The translations under genes were made by a program, and so were the position numbers. Below are positions 27,160 through 38,156 of a stretch of 64,000 nucleotides of DNA, one piece after another. The stretch covers positions 62,001 through 126,000 of the forward strand of contig JAMWZW010000002.1 in NCBI GenBank assembly GCA_024281995.1. Direction: 5' to 3'. How positions within the stretch are numbered: position 1 is the stretch's first letter; the number at the start of each line of letters is the position of its first letter. The notes beneath the pieces were generated by a model, which did no database searches, was not told the DNA's origin, and saw only the letters and a list, made by a program, of their open reading frames with translations. This DNA comes from Nitrosomonas sp. Its GTDB lineage: Bacteria > Pseudomonadota > Gammaproteobacteria > Burkholderiales > Nitrosomonadaceae.

Positions 27160-28256
27160 GTTTTTATGAGCTTAGGATGTGTTTGAATACTCATCAAAAT
27201 ACCAAAACCGAGCAGCATTGTCACCATCGATGTGCCGCCATAACTAATTAGTGGAAGTGGAACACCCACAACTGGAAGGATACCACTAACCATTCCCATG
27301 TTAACGAAAATATAAGTAAAGAAAGTTAGTGTTATTGATCCGGCAATCAAGCGCGTGAACTGCGTTGAGGCATTCGCCGTAATTACTAGGCAACGTCCTA
27401 TTACGATGAGATAAAGCAGTAGTAATAAAGTATTGCCAATCAATCCAAATTCTTCTGAGAAAACGGCAAAGATAAAGTCTGTACTCTGTTCTGGCAAAAA
27501 ATCTAATTGGGTTTGTGTACCATTTTGCCATCCTTTGCCAATAACACCACCAGAACCAATGGCGATGGATGACTGAATAGTGTGGTAACCGGCACCGAGT
27601 GGATCTTGTGATGGATCCAATAATGTCATGATGCGTTGACGCTGATAATCATGCATGATCGACCACAATATCGGAAAGCTGCCGGCTGCGATTGCAAGTA
27701 GTCCAAAAATGATGCGCCACGACAACCCTGCTAAAAATAATACGTAAAAACCACTCGTTGCAATCAGAATTGCAGTGCCTAAATCAGGTTGTTTTAAAAT
27801 CAAAAAAACAGGCAGCATTAATAATAGTGTTGCCCCTAGATAATCCCGTAAACGCAAAGTGATTTCGTGTTTGTCGAAATACCATGCCATCATAAGAGGA
27901 ATCGCAACTTTCATCAATTCAGAGGGTTGAATCTTCGTAATACCTATATCTAGCCAGCGCCGGGCGCCATTATTAATTTCTCCAAATAATGCTACAGCTA
28001 TAAGCAGAGCTAAGCCCATCATATACATCGGTAACGCAAGTCGCTTGATTTGTTGTAAAGGGATATTGGCAACCATCCACATTACGACCAATGCAATCGA
28101 TATATTAATTACTTGATGACTGACTTTGCTGAAATTACCTCCCGTGGCACTATATAGTACGGTTAATCCCACTGACATCAGTGCAACAATTCCAATCAAT
28201 AAAAAGCCATCGATATAGCGTACAAAATAATGCCAAATTTTTCTTATCTCAATCAT
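27156..28256 (-). CDS. rodA: RodA peptidoglycan glycosyltransferase (SEDS family)
   Basis: RodA polymerises lipid II into glycan strands for rod-shape elongation and works with PBP2. It has 366 residues with about ten membrane helices. Family marks are LYSATGG, the GARRWLDIGITKIQPSELMK loop including the conserved Pro-Ser-Glu, and the C-terminal GVPLPLISYGGTSM. It lies between mrdA and rlpA, with rlpA overlapping it by four bases. Confidence 0.95.
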   Translation of the reverse strand: MIEIRKIWHYFVRYIDGFLLIGIVALMSVGLTVLYSATGGNFSKVSHQVINISIALVVMWMVANIPLQQIKRLALPMYMMGLALLIAVALFGEINNGARRWLDIGITKIQPSELMKVAIPLMMAWYFDKHEITLRLRDYLGATLLLMLPVFLILKQPDLGTAILIATSGFYVLFLAGLSWRIIFGLLAIAAGSFPILWSIMHDYQRQRIMTLLDPSQDPLGAGYHTIQSSIAIGSGGVIGKGWQNGTQTQLDFLPEQSTDFIFAVFSEEFGLIGNTLLLLLYLIVIGRCLVITANASTQFTRLIAGSITLTFFTYIFVNMGMVSGILPVVGVPLPLISYGGTSMVTMLLGFGILMSIQTHPKLIKT

Positions 28257-28305
28257 AAGCTAAGCTAATATTGGTTATGAGGTATAAATGAATGAATGCT
28301 ATTTT

Positions 28306-30219
28306 TCAAAGATGCTCATGCGCATGATTGTCAACAGTTTCAGAAAATTGCGCAATTGTTGCATCCGGTTGCTGGCCTAATAAAAAATAGTCAAATACTT
28401 GCCTGGCGACAGGTGCTGCAGTTGAGCCACCTGTTCCAGTGTTTTCAATGAGCACGGCTAATGCAATTTTAGGGTCCTCTGCAGGGGCGTATGCAATAAA
28501 CATAGCATGGTCACGGTGGCGTTCATTAATAGATTTTTCGTTGTAACGTTCGCCTTGTTTTATACCAATCACTTGCGATGTGCCTGTTTTACCTGCAAAG
28601 GTATAGGCCGCATTAATAGCAGCCTTTGCCGCTGTACCACCAGGGCGCGTGACATCCACTAATGCATTTTTGACGATTTCAAGATTGTGGGGTTTCAGAT
28701 TGAGCTTTTTGAGTAATTTTGGCGGAATTTCCTCAATCATGCCTGTTTGGCTATTTTGAATTTGCTTAACCAAACGCGGAAGATACGCTTTACCATTATT
28801 GGCAATAATCATGGTGGCAAAAGCAAGTTGTAGCGGGGTGGTAAGATTATAGCCTTGGCCGATTGCCACAGAAATGGTATCGCCTGCATACCACTTTTGC
28901 TTGAATTGCTTCATTTTCCATTCGGCTGAAGGTAGTAATCCAAAAACTTCGCCCTCAATATCGATGCCAGTTTTCTTACCTAAACCGAATTGACCGATAA
29001 AGCTATGAATGTTGTCGATCCCGAGATCGTTGGCAAGCGCGTAATAATAAGTATCGCATGAGACAACCAATGATTTATGCAAGTTGACTCGGCCATGTCC
29101 GCCTGGCTTCCAATCGCGATAGCGACGGTCAACACCCGGTAGCGAGAAATATCCGGGATCACTGATGCTGTATTCTGCTGTACGTTTGCCAAGCTCCAAT
29201 GCAGCTAACGCCATAAAGGGTTTAAAAGTGGAACCTGGTGGGTAAACACCGCGTAATGCGCGGTTGTTAAGCGGCCGGTCTATCGAGTTGTTAAGTAAAT
29301 TCCAATTTTCCTGATCAATCCCGCCAATAAAGAGATTATTGTCGTATCCCGGTTTGCTGATAAAAGCGAGTACTTCACCGTTATTGGGGTCGAGTGCGAC
29401 CAATGCGCCGCGTCGGTCACCAAAAGCTTTTTCTGCTGCATCTTGTAGGCCGAGATCGAGTGAAAGAATTAAATTATTACCAGAGACCGGAGGGGTACGT
29501 GACAGAACGCGAATCGAACGTCCTGCCGCATCAGTTTCAACCTCCTCAAAACCCGTAATCCCGTGAAGTTGTTTTTCATAACTTTGCTCAATACCAATTT
29601 TACCAATGTATTGAGAGCCGCGATAATTATTCAGTTCTTCATTTTGTTCCAGTAGCTCAAGATCACGGTCATTGATGCGGCTGATATAACCGATGACATG
29701 CGATACCATTTCTTTTTCTGGATATTGGCGAAAAACACGTGCTTTGATTTCGACGCCAGGAAAACGGTATCGGTTGGTTGCAAAAGTTGCAATTTCAACA
29801 TCTGTCAGACGATTTTTTAGTGGTAAGCTTTTGAAGCGCTTGCTTTCCTTCATTAATTTTTTAAATCGTTGCCGATCAGTTGAAGTAATTTCTATAATGG
29901 TTGCCAGTTCGTCGATCGTTGATTCAATATCCACAACTTTACTGGGTACAATTTCAAGCGCATACGCTGAATAATTTTGCGCCAGGATTTTACCATTGCG
30001 ATCATAAATCAAGCCACGATTGGGAACAATCGGTAGAATTGAAATTCGATTCGCTTCAGCTAGCGTATGGTAGTGATCTTGCTGTGCAACTTGTAAGTAA
30101 TAAAATCGCGCATACAATAACATGAAAAATATTAAGACAAATCCAGCGCTTATGCTAAGGCGTAAACGAAATTTGCGTAATTCTGCAGGATGATCGCGCA
30201 ATTCTACAGTATGTTTCAT
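28306..30219 (-). CDS. mrdA: Penicillin-binding protein 2
   Basis: Transpeptidase of the elongasome, 637 residues. One N-terminal helix (about 22-44, LSISAGFVLIFFMLLYAR) anchors it in the inner membrane, followed by the dimerisation/pedestal domain. The transpeptidase domain has the SxxK motif STFKP, the SxD motif SCDTYYY and KTGTSQV. Its stop codon lies in the gap before rodA, and its start overlaps the mreD stop by four bases. Length and operon fit E. coli MrdA (633). Confidence 0.96.
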   Translation of the reverse strand: MKHTVELRDHPAELRKFRLRLSISAGFVLIFFMLLYARFYYLQVAQQDHYHTLAEANRISILPIVPNRGLIYDRNGKILAQNYSAYALEIVPSKVVDIESTIDELATIIEITSTDRQRFKKLMKESKRFKSLPLKNRLTDVEIATFATNRYRFPGVEIKARVFRQYPEKEMVSHVIGYISRINDRDLELLEQNEELNNYRGSQYIGKIGIEQSYEKQLHGITGFEEVETDAAGRSIRVLSRTPPVSGNNLILSLDLGLQDAAEKAFGDRRGALVALDPNNGEVLAFISKPGYDNNLFIGGIDQENWNLLNNSIDRPLNNRALRGVYPPGSTFKPFMALAALELGKRTAEYSISDPGYFSLPGVDRRYRDWKPGGHGRVNLHKSLVVSCDTYYYALANDLGIDNIHSFIGQFGLGKKTGIDIEGEVFGLLPSAEWKMKQFKQKWYAGDTISVAIGQGYNLTTPLQLAFATMIIANNGKAYLPRLVKQIQNSQTGMIEEIPPKLLKKLNLKPHNLEIVKNALVDVTRPGGTAAKAAINAAYTFAGKTGTSQVIGIKQGERYNEKSINERHRDHAMFIAYAPAEDPKIALAVLIENTGTGGSTAAPVARQVFDYFLLGQQPDATIAQFSETVDNHAHEHL

Positions 30220-30791
30220 AGTGCATTCGGATCAGATTTTTGCTTGAGTGGAGCTTGTAACAACAGAGAAATTGGAGCCCATAACAAGGAACCGGTTATC
30301 GTAGCGAAATAATAGGGCCACTCCGGTGGATCAGATCCACCGGATGCAGCAACTAAGACAGTGACTATCTGCATTATTAGTAAAATAAAACCTACCTGCG
30401 GGGCTTGCTGCATTGAATTGAAGATTCGCAATCGCCGCCCAAGTATAAGCGTGAGATATACAACTATACAATAAGCCAAAGCATGTTGTCCGAGAATGCC
30501 AGTGTTGCCAACGTCCATCATTAATCCCATGCCAAAAGCAATACTCATTCCCATTTTGTGGGGATGAGTGATATTCCAGTAAATAATTACGATCGCTACG
30601 AAATCAGGGCGGAATATCACGAAATTTGCATGAAACGGTATGAAATTGAGAATGAGTGCGATCGCTAGCGTTATGGCAATATAGCCATTGCTTGGGGGTA
30701 TATAAATATCTTCCCCAAAATATTCATCAGGACTTAAGTTTTTATTTTTAATCGGTTTGGGATTCAATTTGGGGCATCTCTGTGGATTCAA
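30216..30791 (-). CDS. mreD: Rod-shape protein MreD
   Basis: A 191-residue inner-membrane protein with about five helices that links MreBC to the cell-wall enzymes. It has a polar N-terminal extension of about 33 residues before the first helix (NGYIAITLAIALILNFIPF), and the MreD stretches PDFVAIVIIYWNI and GMGLMMDVGNTGILGQHA. Using the first ATG, its 5' end overlaps mreC by 44 bases, and a later start is possible. Its stop overlaps the mrdA start by four bases. Confidence 0.9.
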   Translation of the reverse strand: MNPQRCPKLNPKPIKNKNLSPDEYFGEDIYIPPSNGYIAITLAIALILNFIPFHANFVIFRPDFVAIVIIYWNITHPHKMGMSIAFGMGLMMDVGNTGILGQHALAYCIVVYLTLILGRRLRIFNSMQQAPQVGFILLIMQIVTVLVAASGGSDPPEWPYYFATITGSLLWAPISLLLQAPLKQKSDPNAL

Positions 30792-31635
30792 TTGGTTTTG
30801 GTGGTAGTGCTAGAATCAGAACCTGCCGGTTTCTGTCAACACCAGCAATTGGTGTACTGATGATCTGCGCAAAATCATTGGTAGGATCGCGTTCAATTCT
30901 TAGTACTCTGGCCACGGGAATGCCTGCAGGATATACCCCACCAATTCCTGAAGTGACTAACAAATCATCACGCTGAATATCAGTATTGATCGATAAATAA
31001 CGTATTTCCAACTCGTCGTTTTTTCCAGAACCAGAAACTACTGAACGCAGGCTATTGCGCAAAACTTGTACGGGAACGGATTGATTCTTATCTGTAACCA
31101 AAGTTACTTCTGACGACCACGGATACAGTTGAGTAATTTGCCCTACAATACCTTTATCATCGATTACGGCCTGACCCAGCTCTATATCGTGATAGCTACC
31201 TTTATTCAAGGTAATTTTGTGATTGAATGGATCACGCGGAGTATATAGGATTTCAGCAAGAACAGCTTTGGTCTGAGTACTGGCTTCAATTTGCTGCATA
31301 GCGTTGAGTAATTGACGTAATTGTCTATTTTCAGCTTCTAAAGCAGATAATCTTAGCAATTGTTCGCGATCTTCAAGGTATCGCTGCTTTAATCTGATAT
31401 TTTCTTCAAGTAAGTTGAAATTGGCAATTAACTCATTGACTTGGTCATAAATTTCAACGGGAAAATAAGCAATTTTTTGTAGCGGAAAAATAATGATACC
31501 TATCGTTTGGCGCAATTGTGGAAAATGCTTGAAGCGTAGGTCCTCGGTAATTAATAAGCAAGACAGCAAAACGAATACAAACAGCCGTGCAAGTGGGCCT
31601 GGTCCATGTCTGAAAAACTGAGGTGCGGTTTTCAT
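30748..31635 (-). CDS. mreC: Rod-shape protein MreC
   Basis: A 295-residue single-pass periplasmic scaffold of the elongasome. A membrane helix lies at about residues 15-30, then a coiled coil (about 65-110, LLEENIRLKQRYLEDREQLL) and two beta-barrel halves with the conserved EVTLVTDKNQSVPVQVLR and DLLVTSGIGGVYPAGIPVA. The 3' end overlaps mreD. It starts 74 bases after the mreB stop. Confidence 0.94.
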   Translation of the reverse strand: MKTAPQFFRHGPGPLARLFVFVLLSCLLITEDLRFKHFPQLRQTIGIIIFPLQKIAYFPVEIYDQVNELIANFNLLEENIRLKQRYLEDREQLLRLSALEAENRQLRQLLNAMQQIEASTQTKAVLAEILYTPRDPFNHKITLNKGSYHDIELGQAVIDDKGIVGQITQLYPWSSEVTLVTDKNQSVPVQVLRNSLRSVVSGSGKNDELEIRYLSINTDIQRDDLLVTSGIGGVYPAGIPVARVLRIERDPTNDFAQIISTPIAGVDRNRQVLILALPPKPIESTEMPQIESQTD

Positions 31636-31709
31636 TATGTCCAGTATTCAATAATGTAGTCTTGCTTCCAAATTCAATATATCCGTGAAAATTCGTTAAC
31701 TGCGATGAT

Positions 31710-32792
<1,083 letters not shown>

Positions 32793-32903
32793 TTATGATT
32801 TATGACGAAGGCGAATATAATTTGAACCATCAAAAAATAGTGCGCCGTTTAAACCGGGCATGATACCCTAATACTTATTTAAATATAAGGTTACCCATTT
32901 AGC

Positions 32904-33191
32904 ATGACACTTACTGTAAATGATGTAAAACGCATTGCTGATCTTGCTTATATTGAGATTAATGAGGATGAGGCGCAAGCAACCTTGAGCCAGTTATCCG
33001 GTATTTTTAATCTGATTGAAACCATGCAAGCAGTTGATACCACTGCAGTAGAACCCATGTCTCACGCGCAAAGTGTGGTGCAGCGATTGCGCGATGATGA
33101 GATAACCGAAACCGATCAACGCGAGATATGCCAAGCAATTGCGCCACAAGTTGAAGCCGGCCTGTATTTGGTACCCCAGGTTATTGAATAA
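32904..33191 (+). CDS. gatC: Asp/Glu-tRNA amidotransferase subunit C
   Basis: A 95-residue belt subunit that wraps GatA and GatB in the enzyme converting Glu-tRNA(Gln) or Asp-tRNA(Asn) to the amide form. Family marks are VKRIADLAYIEINEDE near the N-terminus, then VEPMSHAQ and LRDDEI. It is the first gene of gatC-gatA-gatB and is divergent from mreB. Confidence 0.95.
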   Translation: MTLTVNDVKRIADLAYIEINEDEAQATLSQLSGIFNLIETMQAVDTTAVEPMSHAQSVVQRLRDDEITETDQREICQAIAPQVEAGLYLVPQVIE

Positions 33192-33308
33192 GCTAAGATC
33201 GCTCTGTGTCTATGTAATTATAAAATTGCTGAGAACAAACCTTCAAAGCATATCAAGACAACTGCATATTGTGTGTAGAATTTAATATTTATTCTTTAGT
33301 AACAGATC

Positions 33309-34757
33309 ATGTTTAATGACAGCCTTAAACAGCTTTCCACTCAGCTTGCTGGAAAAAAAATTTCCAGTACCGAGTTAACGACAGAATTCCTCAAGCGTAT
33401 TAAAGCGCTTAATCCAGAATACAATGCATTTATTACTGTCAATGAAGAAATGAGTCTTGCACAAGCGCAAGTAGCCGATCAACTGATTGCTGCTGGACAG
33501 AACGGATCGCTGACAGGCATTCCTATCGCGCAAAAGGATATTTTTTGTGCTAAAGACTGGTTGACGACGTGTGGTTCAAAAATGCTGTCAAACTTCGTTT
33601 CGCCGTACGATGCCGCTGTAATCGAACACTTCAATCAGGCAGGCGCGGTCAATATTGGTAAAACCAATATGGATGAGTTTGCCATGGGGTCAAGCAATGA
33701 AACATCTTTCTATGGTCCGGTAAAAAATCCCTGGGATCGTACAGCTGTTCCTGGTGGCAGTTCAGGCGGTGCGGCCTGTGCGGTAGCAGCGCGATTAGCG
33801 CCTGCCGCGACCGGTACCGATACCGGAGGCTCTATCCGCCAGCCGGCTGCGCTGTGCGGTATCTCAGGGATCAAACCTACCTATGGCTTGGTATCGCGTT
33901 ATGGCATGATTGCTTTTGCTTCCAGTCTCGATCAGGGTGGGCCTATGGCCAAATCGGCAGAAGATTTGGCGCTATTGCTCAATACCATGGTCGGCTTCGA
34001 TCCGCGTGATTCTACCAGTTTACAGCGGGATCGGGAGGATTATGCGCGTGATTTGCAACAACCGTTAGCGGGTTTGCGTATCGGGTTACCCAAGGAATAT
34101 TTTGCTGAAGGTATGAGCAGGGATGTGGAAGTTGCAGTAGAGAATGCTTTAGATGAATACCGCAGACTGGGCGCAACAACAGTAGACATTGCTTTGCCGA
34201 ATACACCCCTATCTATTCCGGTTTATTATGTGCTGGCACCCGCCGAAGCATCGAGCAATTTATCCCGTTATGACGGTGTGCGTTATGGTCATCGGGCCAA
34301 ATCGTACAAAGATTTGGGTGACATGTACCGCAAAACGCGTGCAGAAGGTTTTGGTGCGGAAGTGAAGCGGCGCATTCTGATTGGCACCTATGTGTTATCG
34401 CACGGTTATTATGATGCGTATTACATTAAAGCGCAGAAATTGCGCCGCCTGATCGCGCAGGACTTTGTTCAAGCTTATCAACAATGCGACATTATTATGG
34501 GACCCACAACACCTACCGTTGCTTTTAATTTAGGTGAAAAAAGCGGTGATCCGATTCAAATGTATTTGTCCGACATCTATACCAGTGCGGCTAATCTCAC
34601 AGGCTTACCGGCTATGTCGATTCCTGTTGGTTTTGGTGATAAAAACCGCCCGGTCGGTTTGCATATCATTGGTAATTATTTTAAGGAAGCGCAAATGCTC
34701 AATATCGCACACCAATATCAATTGGTAACCGATTGGCATTTAAGATCGCCTGTTTGA
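33309..34757 (+). CDS. gatA: Asp/Glu-tRNA amidotransferase subunit A
   Basis: The amidase-signature subunit that releases ammonia from glutamine, 482 residues. The Ser-Ser-Lys triad is seen as Lys in GIPIAQKD, Ser in PGGSSGGAA and the [12 protein letters not shown] serine loop. It follows gatC by 117 bases and precedes gatB on the same strand. Confidence 0.97.
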   Translation: MFNDSLKQLSTQLAGKKISSTELTTEFLKRIKALNPEYNAFITVNEEMSLAQAQVADQLIAAGQNGSLTGIPIAQKDIFCAKDWLTTCGSKMLSNFVSPYDAAVIEHFNQAGAVNIGKTNMDEFAMGSSNETSFYGPVKNPWDRTAVPGGSSGGAACAVAARLAPAATGTDTGGSIRQPAALCGISGIKPTYGLVSRYGMIAFASSLDQGGPMAKSAEDLALLLNTMVGFDPRDSTSLQRDREDYARDLQQPLAGLRIGLPKEYFAEGMSRDVEVAVENALDEYRRLGATTVDIALPNTPLSIPVYYVLAPAEASSNLSRYDGVRYGHRAKSYKDLGDMYRKTRAEGFGAEVKRRILIGTYVLSHGYYDAYYIKAQKLRRLIAQDFVQAYQQCDIIMGPTTPTVAFNLGEKSGDPIQMYLSDIYTSAANLTGLPAMSIPVGFGDKNRPVGLHIIGNYFKEAQMLNIAHQYQLVTDWHLRSPV

Positions 34758-34804
34758 CTATTGGTTTATATTCTGAATACTCTAATTTTGTTGGAAATCT
34801 AACT

Positions 34805-36244
34805 ATGCAGTGGGAAATTGTTATCGGCTTGGAAGTCCATACGCAGCTTTCAACGCAATCCAAAATTTTCTCGGGCGCATCGACTGCCTACGGCGCAGCA
34901 CCCAATACTCAAGCATGCGTAATCGATCTGGCATTACCAGGAGTATTGCCGGTTTTAAACAAAGGTGCAGTGGAGCGGGCGATTAAATTCGGTTTGTCGG
35001 TCGGTGCAAAAATCAATTCACCTTCCATTTTTGCACGCAAGAATTATTTTTATCCCGATCTACCGAAAGGTTATCAAATTAGTCAGTATGAATTGCCGAT
35101 AGTGCAGGGCGGCAGTGTCCAGATTCAGGTGGACGGTGTGGAAAAGAATATCCGCTTGACACGTGCGCATTTGGAAGAAGACGCCGGAAAGTCATTGCAC
35201 GAAGATTTTCATGGCATGAGCGGCATCGATTTGAATCGGGCAGGTACGCCACTGCTGGAAATTGTCTCCGAACCGGATATGCGCAGCAGTGCGGAAGCCG
35301 TGGCTTATGCGAAAACATTGCATGCATTGGTACGTTGGATTGGCATTTGCGATGGCAATATGCAGGAAGGCTCGTTTCGTTGCGATGCGAACGTATCCGT
35401 ACGGCCTCGCGGTACAGAGAAATTTGGCACGCGTTGCGAGATTAAGAATTTGAATTCGTTTCGCTTTCTTGAAAAAGCCATTGATTATGAAGCCAGACGA
35501 CAGATCGAAATTCTTGAAGATAGTGGTTCCATTCGGCAAGAAACCCGCCTGTATGATGCCAATAAAGACGAAACACGTACCATGCGCAGCAAAGAGGATG
35601 CCAATGACTACCGCTACTTTCCCGATCCGGATTTACTGCCAGTAGAAATTGCTCCGGATTGGATTGACCATATCAAAATATCCATGCCGGAATTACCGCA
35701 AGCACGAAGAAACCGCTATGTGGCCGATTTTTCTTTATCAGCTTATGATGCTTCGATACTGACAAGTTCACGGGAAATGGCGGACTATTTTGAGGCGACG
35801 GTAAAAAAACTACCGACACAGGCCAAATTATGCGCCAACTGGATTATGGGAGAAATTAGCGGGCAATTGAATAAGGATTCCACTGAAATTTCCGCATGCC
35901 CAATCAGCCCGGATCAACTTGCTGCACTATTGATACGTATCAGCGATGGAACCATTTCCGGCAAAGCGGCTAAAACAGTTTTTGAGAGCATGTGGCAGGG
36001 TGAATCGGATAAGAATGTCGACGCCATCATTGAGGCTAAAGGGCTGAAACAGATTTCTGATGATAGCGCCATCGAACAGCTAGTGGATCAAGTGTTGGCT
36101 GCCAATGCACAACTGGTGACTGATTATCGTAACGGTAAAGAAAAAGCTTTTAACGCATTGATCGGTCAGATCATGAAAGCTACTCAAGGGAAAGCCAATC
36201 CAGCACAGGTTAATGCCATTCTGAAGAAAAAACTCAATGAGTAA
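34805..36244 (+). CDS. gatB: Asp/Glu-tRNA amidotransferase subunit B
   Basis: The kinase/tRNA-binding subunit of GatCAB, 479 residues from the ATG at 34805. I chose this start because [16 protein letters not shown] is the family N-terminus; an upstream in-frame start at 34733 overlaps gatA. Motifs visible are [30 protein letters not shown]-like HLEEDAGKS, and the [10 protein letters not shown] loop. The C-terminal YqeY-like helical domain ends [15 protein letters not shown]. No GlnRS gene is visible here to tell whether Gln or Asn is the main product. Confidence 0.96.
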   Translation: MQWEIVIGLEVHTQLSTQSKIFSGASTAYGAAPNTQACVIDLALPGVLPVLNKGAVERAIKFGLSVGAKINSPSIFARKNYFYPDLPKGYQISQYELPIVQGGSVQIQVDGVEKNIRLTRAHLEEDAGKSLHEDFHGMSGIDLNRAGTPLLEIVSEPDMRSSAEAVAYAKTLHALVRWIGICDGNMQEGSFRCDANVSVRPRGTEKFGTRCEIKNLNSFRFLEKAIDYEARRQIEILEDSGSIRQETRLYDANKDETRTMRSKEDANDYRYFPDPDLLPVEIAPDWIDHIKISMPELPQARRNRYVADFSLSAYDASILTSSREMADYFEATVKKLPTQAKLCANWIMGEISGQLNKDSTEISACPISPDQLAALLIRISDGTISGKAAKTVFESMWQGESDKNVDAIIEAKGLKQISDDSAIEQLVDQVLAANAQLVTDYRNGKEKAFNALIGQIMKATQGKANPAQVNAILKKKLNE

Positions 36245-36325
36245 GCCTTCTCATGGAGAAAGCGTAAGCAACACCATAATTTTTTATGGAATGTTGGGTT
36301 AGGGAAGTGCTGATAGCATGATTGT

Positions 36326-37354
36326 TTAAAATCCTGCCGATATTGCATACGGTAAAAAATCGGCGATTGTACCAACCACAACGATTTCACCCGTTCCATC
36401 CGCACCGCCATCATAAAAATAAATGTGATCATTTTGCTCGCCGACGGCATTACCGTTTGCATATATCCTGGCATAGTAACCAAATATATCCAATGACTTG
36501 GGGTGTCCAGCGAGCAAGCTAGAATATTGGCTTTCGCCCCAGTTAAAGATCCGGTCTATGGTATTGGATGCTGGTGCGATGGTAGTAAAACTGTATGCAT
36601 TGATTTGCGAATTGCCATTGCCCGCCAAATCCTTAACCGCTCCGGAACTTAACGTAACAAAGTACTGCGTGTTGTTCGATAAATTGTGCGTAGGATTAAT
36701 GGTGAGGGTATTTCCTGAGATCGATAAATTGCTGGATGCTGAGTCAAACGATTCGATTACTGTATCTGAAGCTGTCTTCAGAACGATTCGTCCCGAGCCT
36801 TCTTGAATCGCTTCATTAAATGTCAAGGCGATATTGCTGTCGACGGCTATACCGATGGTGGAGTTTGCCGGGTTAAACGTAGTTACTGTTGGGGAAGACG
36901 CTGTAAATACGGGCGGTATGGTATCAAGATCTTCGTATACCACTACCGATGCATACTGGCTGTCACTGGTAAATCCCTGGCGCCATGAGGCATCAAGGTA
37001 AAATATGCCGTCATAGGGCGCTACAAATTCAATGTGATCACTGCCACCAGATCCGCTTGAGTCGTCTGTCGCAATCACTTTGCCTTGATCGTCGAAAAGC
37101 TGCAGAACGTAGGGATCGAAGAAGCTGTTGCTGAATATGTCGTAGGTTGCACCTGCCGTACCTGTAAAAGCAAATATATCTCGAGCGCTCACATTGTCTA
37201 CTGATGTAGCAAAGGAGGCTTCAAAATCCCATGTCAGCATTTCACCGAGCCCATTGACTGGCGGTACAAACTGCCTAAAAGTGAGCTCTGTCGCCAAACT
37301 GATTTGATCACCTGAAAGATCACTCAAATAATTCATTGCTTGATAGGGAGTCAC
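36326..37354 (-). CDS. Putative exported Ig-like repeat protein, 342 aa
   Basis: A protein with an N-terminal pre-peptidase-like beta domain (about 45-145, with DIFAFTGTAGATYDIFS and YDGIFYLDASW), a bacterial Ig-like domain (about 150-260, TFNEAIQEGSGRIVLK and NTQYFVTLSSGAVKDLAG), and a C-terminal block (FNWGESQYSSLL, YYARIYANGNAVGEQ, IYFYDGGADGTG). Similar C-terminal blocks occur at the ends of other exported proteins from related bacteria as I recall. The start is probably GTG at 37354 with GGA upstream; no classical signal peptide follows, so the export route is unclear. It lies 137 bases downstream of a small acidic protein gene. Confidence 0.6.
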   Translation of the reverse strand: MTPYQAMNYLSDLSGDQISLATELTFRQFVPPVNGLGEMLTWDFEASFATSVDNVSARDIFAFTGTAGATYDIFSNSFFDPYVLQLFDDQGKVIATDDSSGSGGSDHIEFVAPYDGIFYLDASWRQGFTSDSQYASVVVYEDLDTIPPVFTASSPTVTTFNPANSTIGIAVDSNIALTFNEAIQEGSGRIVLKTASDTVIESFDSASSNLSISGNTLTINPTHNLSNNTQYFVTLSSGAVKDLAGNGNSQINAYSFTTIAPASNTIDRIFNWGESQYSSLLAGHPKSLDIFGYYARIYANGNAVGEQNDHIYFYDGGADGTGEIVVVGTIADFLPYAISAGF

Positions 37355-37491
37355 TTGTTATTCCATTTTCACTATGGTTTGTTAACTCAATATTTTTAGT
37401 TTTACCCTTTTAATTGGAAATATTCTATCGCGCACATTATCAAATTTAAATATGACTCGAGAAGCATTTTACATTTTTGTTCAATAATTCT

Positions 37492-37737
37492 TCAGCTTTC
37501 ATTTTCTCGGTTAAAAAAAACTTGATGATCGAAATCGGCGAGCCAGTTATCATCGCTTTCATCATAGCATTCATCCAATAAATCCCATTCGCGATAATCG
37601 CTAGCTTCGAGTACATGGTCATGAACGTTTTTTGTGAGCATGCTATTTTCCTCAGTATTACTGTGATCAAAAATTATATCGATTCCGTTCATTTGGGGTA
37701 ACTTCCAATGATTGTCATTTATTTTTGCTATAGCCAT
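37492..37737 (-). CDS. Small acidic protein of unknown function, 81 aa
   Basis: The ATG at 37737 has a good ribosome site (CGGAG, eight bases upstream). The protein is rich in Asp and Glu, especially in its second half (DECYDESDDNWLADFD), and has no membrane helix or known domain. It could be co-transcribed with the Ig-like protein downstream on the same strand. It lies between that gene and the worn end of the cassette array. Function unknown. Confidence 0.6.
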   Translation of the reverse strand: MAIAKINDNHWKLPQMNGIDIIFDHSNTEENSMLTKNVHDHVLEASDYREWDLLDECYDESDDNWLADFDHQVFFNRENES

Positions 37738-37921
37738 TTCTTTCTCCGTATCTCAATAAAATTACGTTTTAAAATAACTGCACCTGTATAAATTAACGCT
37801 TAAAAGATAAGAAATCTGTGCGGAATATCACATAGCGAGCGGTAAAAAGTGGTGAGAACTTTCACAGATATTTAATGAGGATTGGCTGAGGAAAGCGGGC
37901 GACATGCAAAAAAGCAAATAG

Positions 37922-38053
37922 TTACGACTTATAATGCGCTAAAACAAAAGCTAAATCGTTAAATACTGTAGATCTGTCTTTCTTTTTGCCATCACCAACC
38001 AGCTCTACATGACAATGCCAGTATTTCTCCGGTATATCATCTATTTCGACCAT
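37922..38053 (-). CDS. Cassette 8: small protein, 43 aa
   Basis: A short gene beginning 31 bases after the attC core at 38084, with AGGAG just upstream of its ATG. The product starts MVEIDDIPEKYWHCHVELVG and ends in a stop before any further attC. It has no recognised family. Because no attC follows, the cassette's 3' end seems lost and the protein may be truncated. Confidence 0.5.
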   Translation of the reverse strand: MVEIDDIPEKYWHCHVELVGDGKKKDRSTVFNDLAFVLAHYKS

Positions 38054-38083
38054 ACCACTCCTGAACCTAATTGTTTATATGAT

Positions 38084-38156
38084 GCCCTAACGCTTTGCTC
38101 ACCGGTAAATTGCGAGCGCAGCGAGTAATTTATCCGCGTGTAGCTATTTGTTAGAT
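38084..38156 (-). other. attC site A (about 73 bp)
   Basis: On the minus strand R'' is ATCTAAC, inside the last codons of cassette 7, and R' is GTTAGGG (last base off consensus). The inner arms pair around GGTAAATTGCGAGC and its near-complement. It joins cassettes 7 and 8. Confidence 0.75.

Noticed and set aside
37446-37670. A 74-codon minus-strand frame overlapping the acidic protein gene
   Set aside because: The other frame (37492-37737) has the good ribosome site; this one looks like its shadow.
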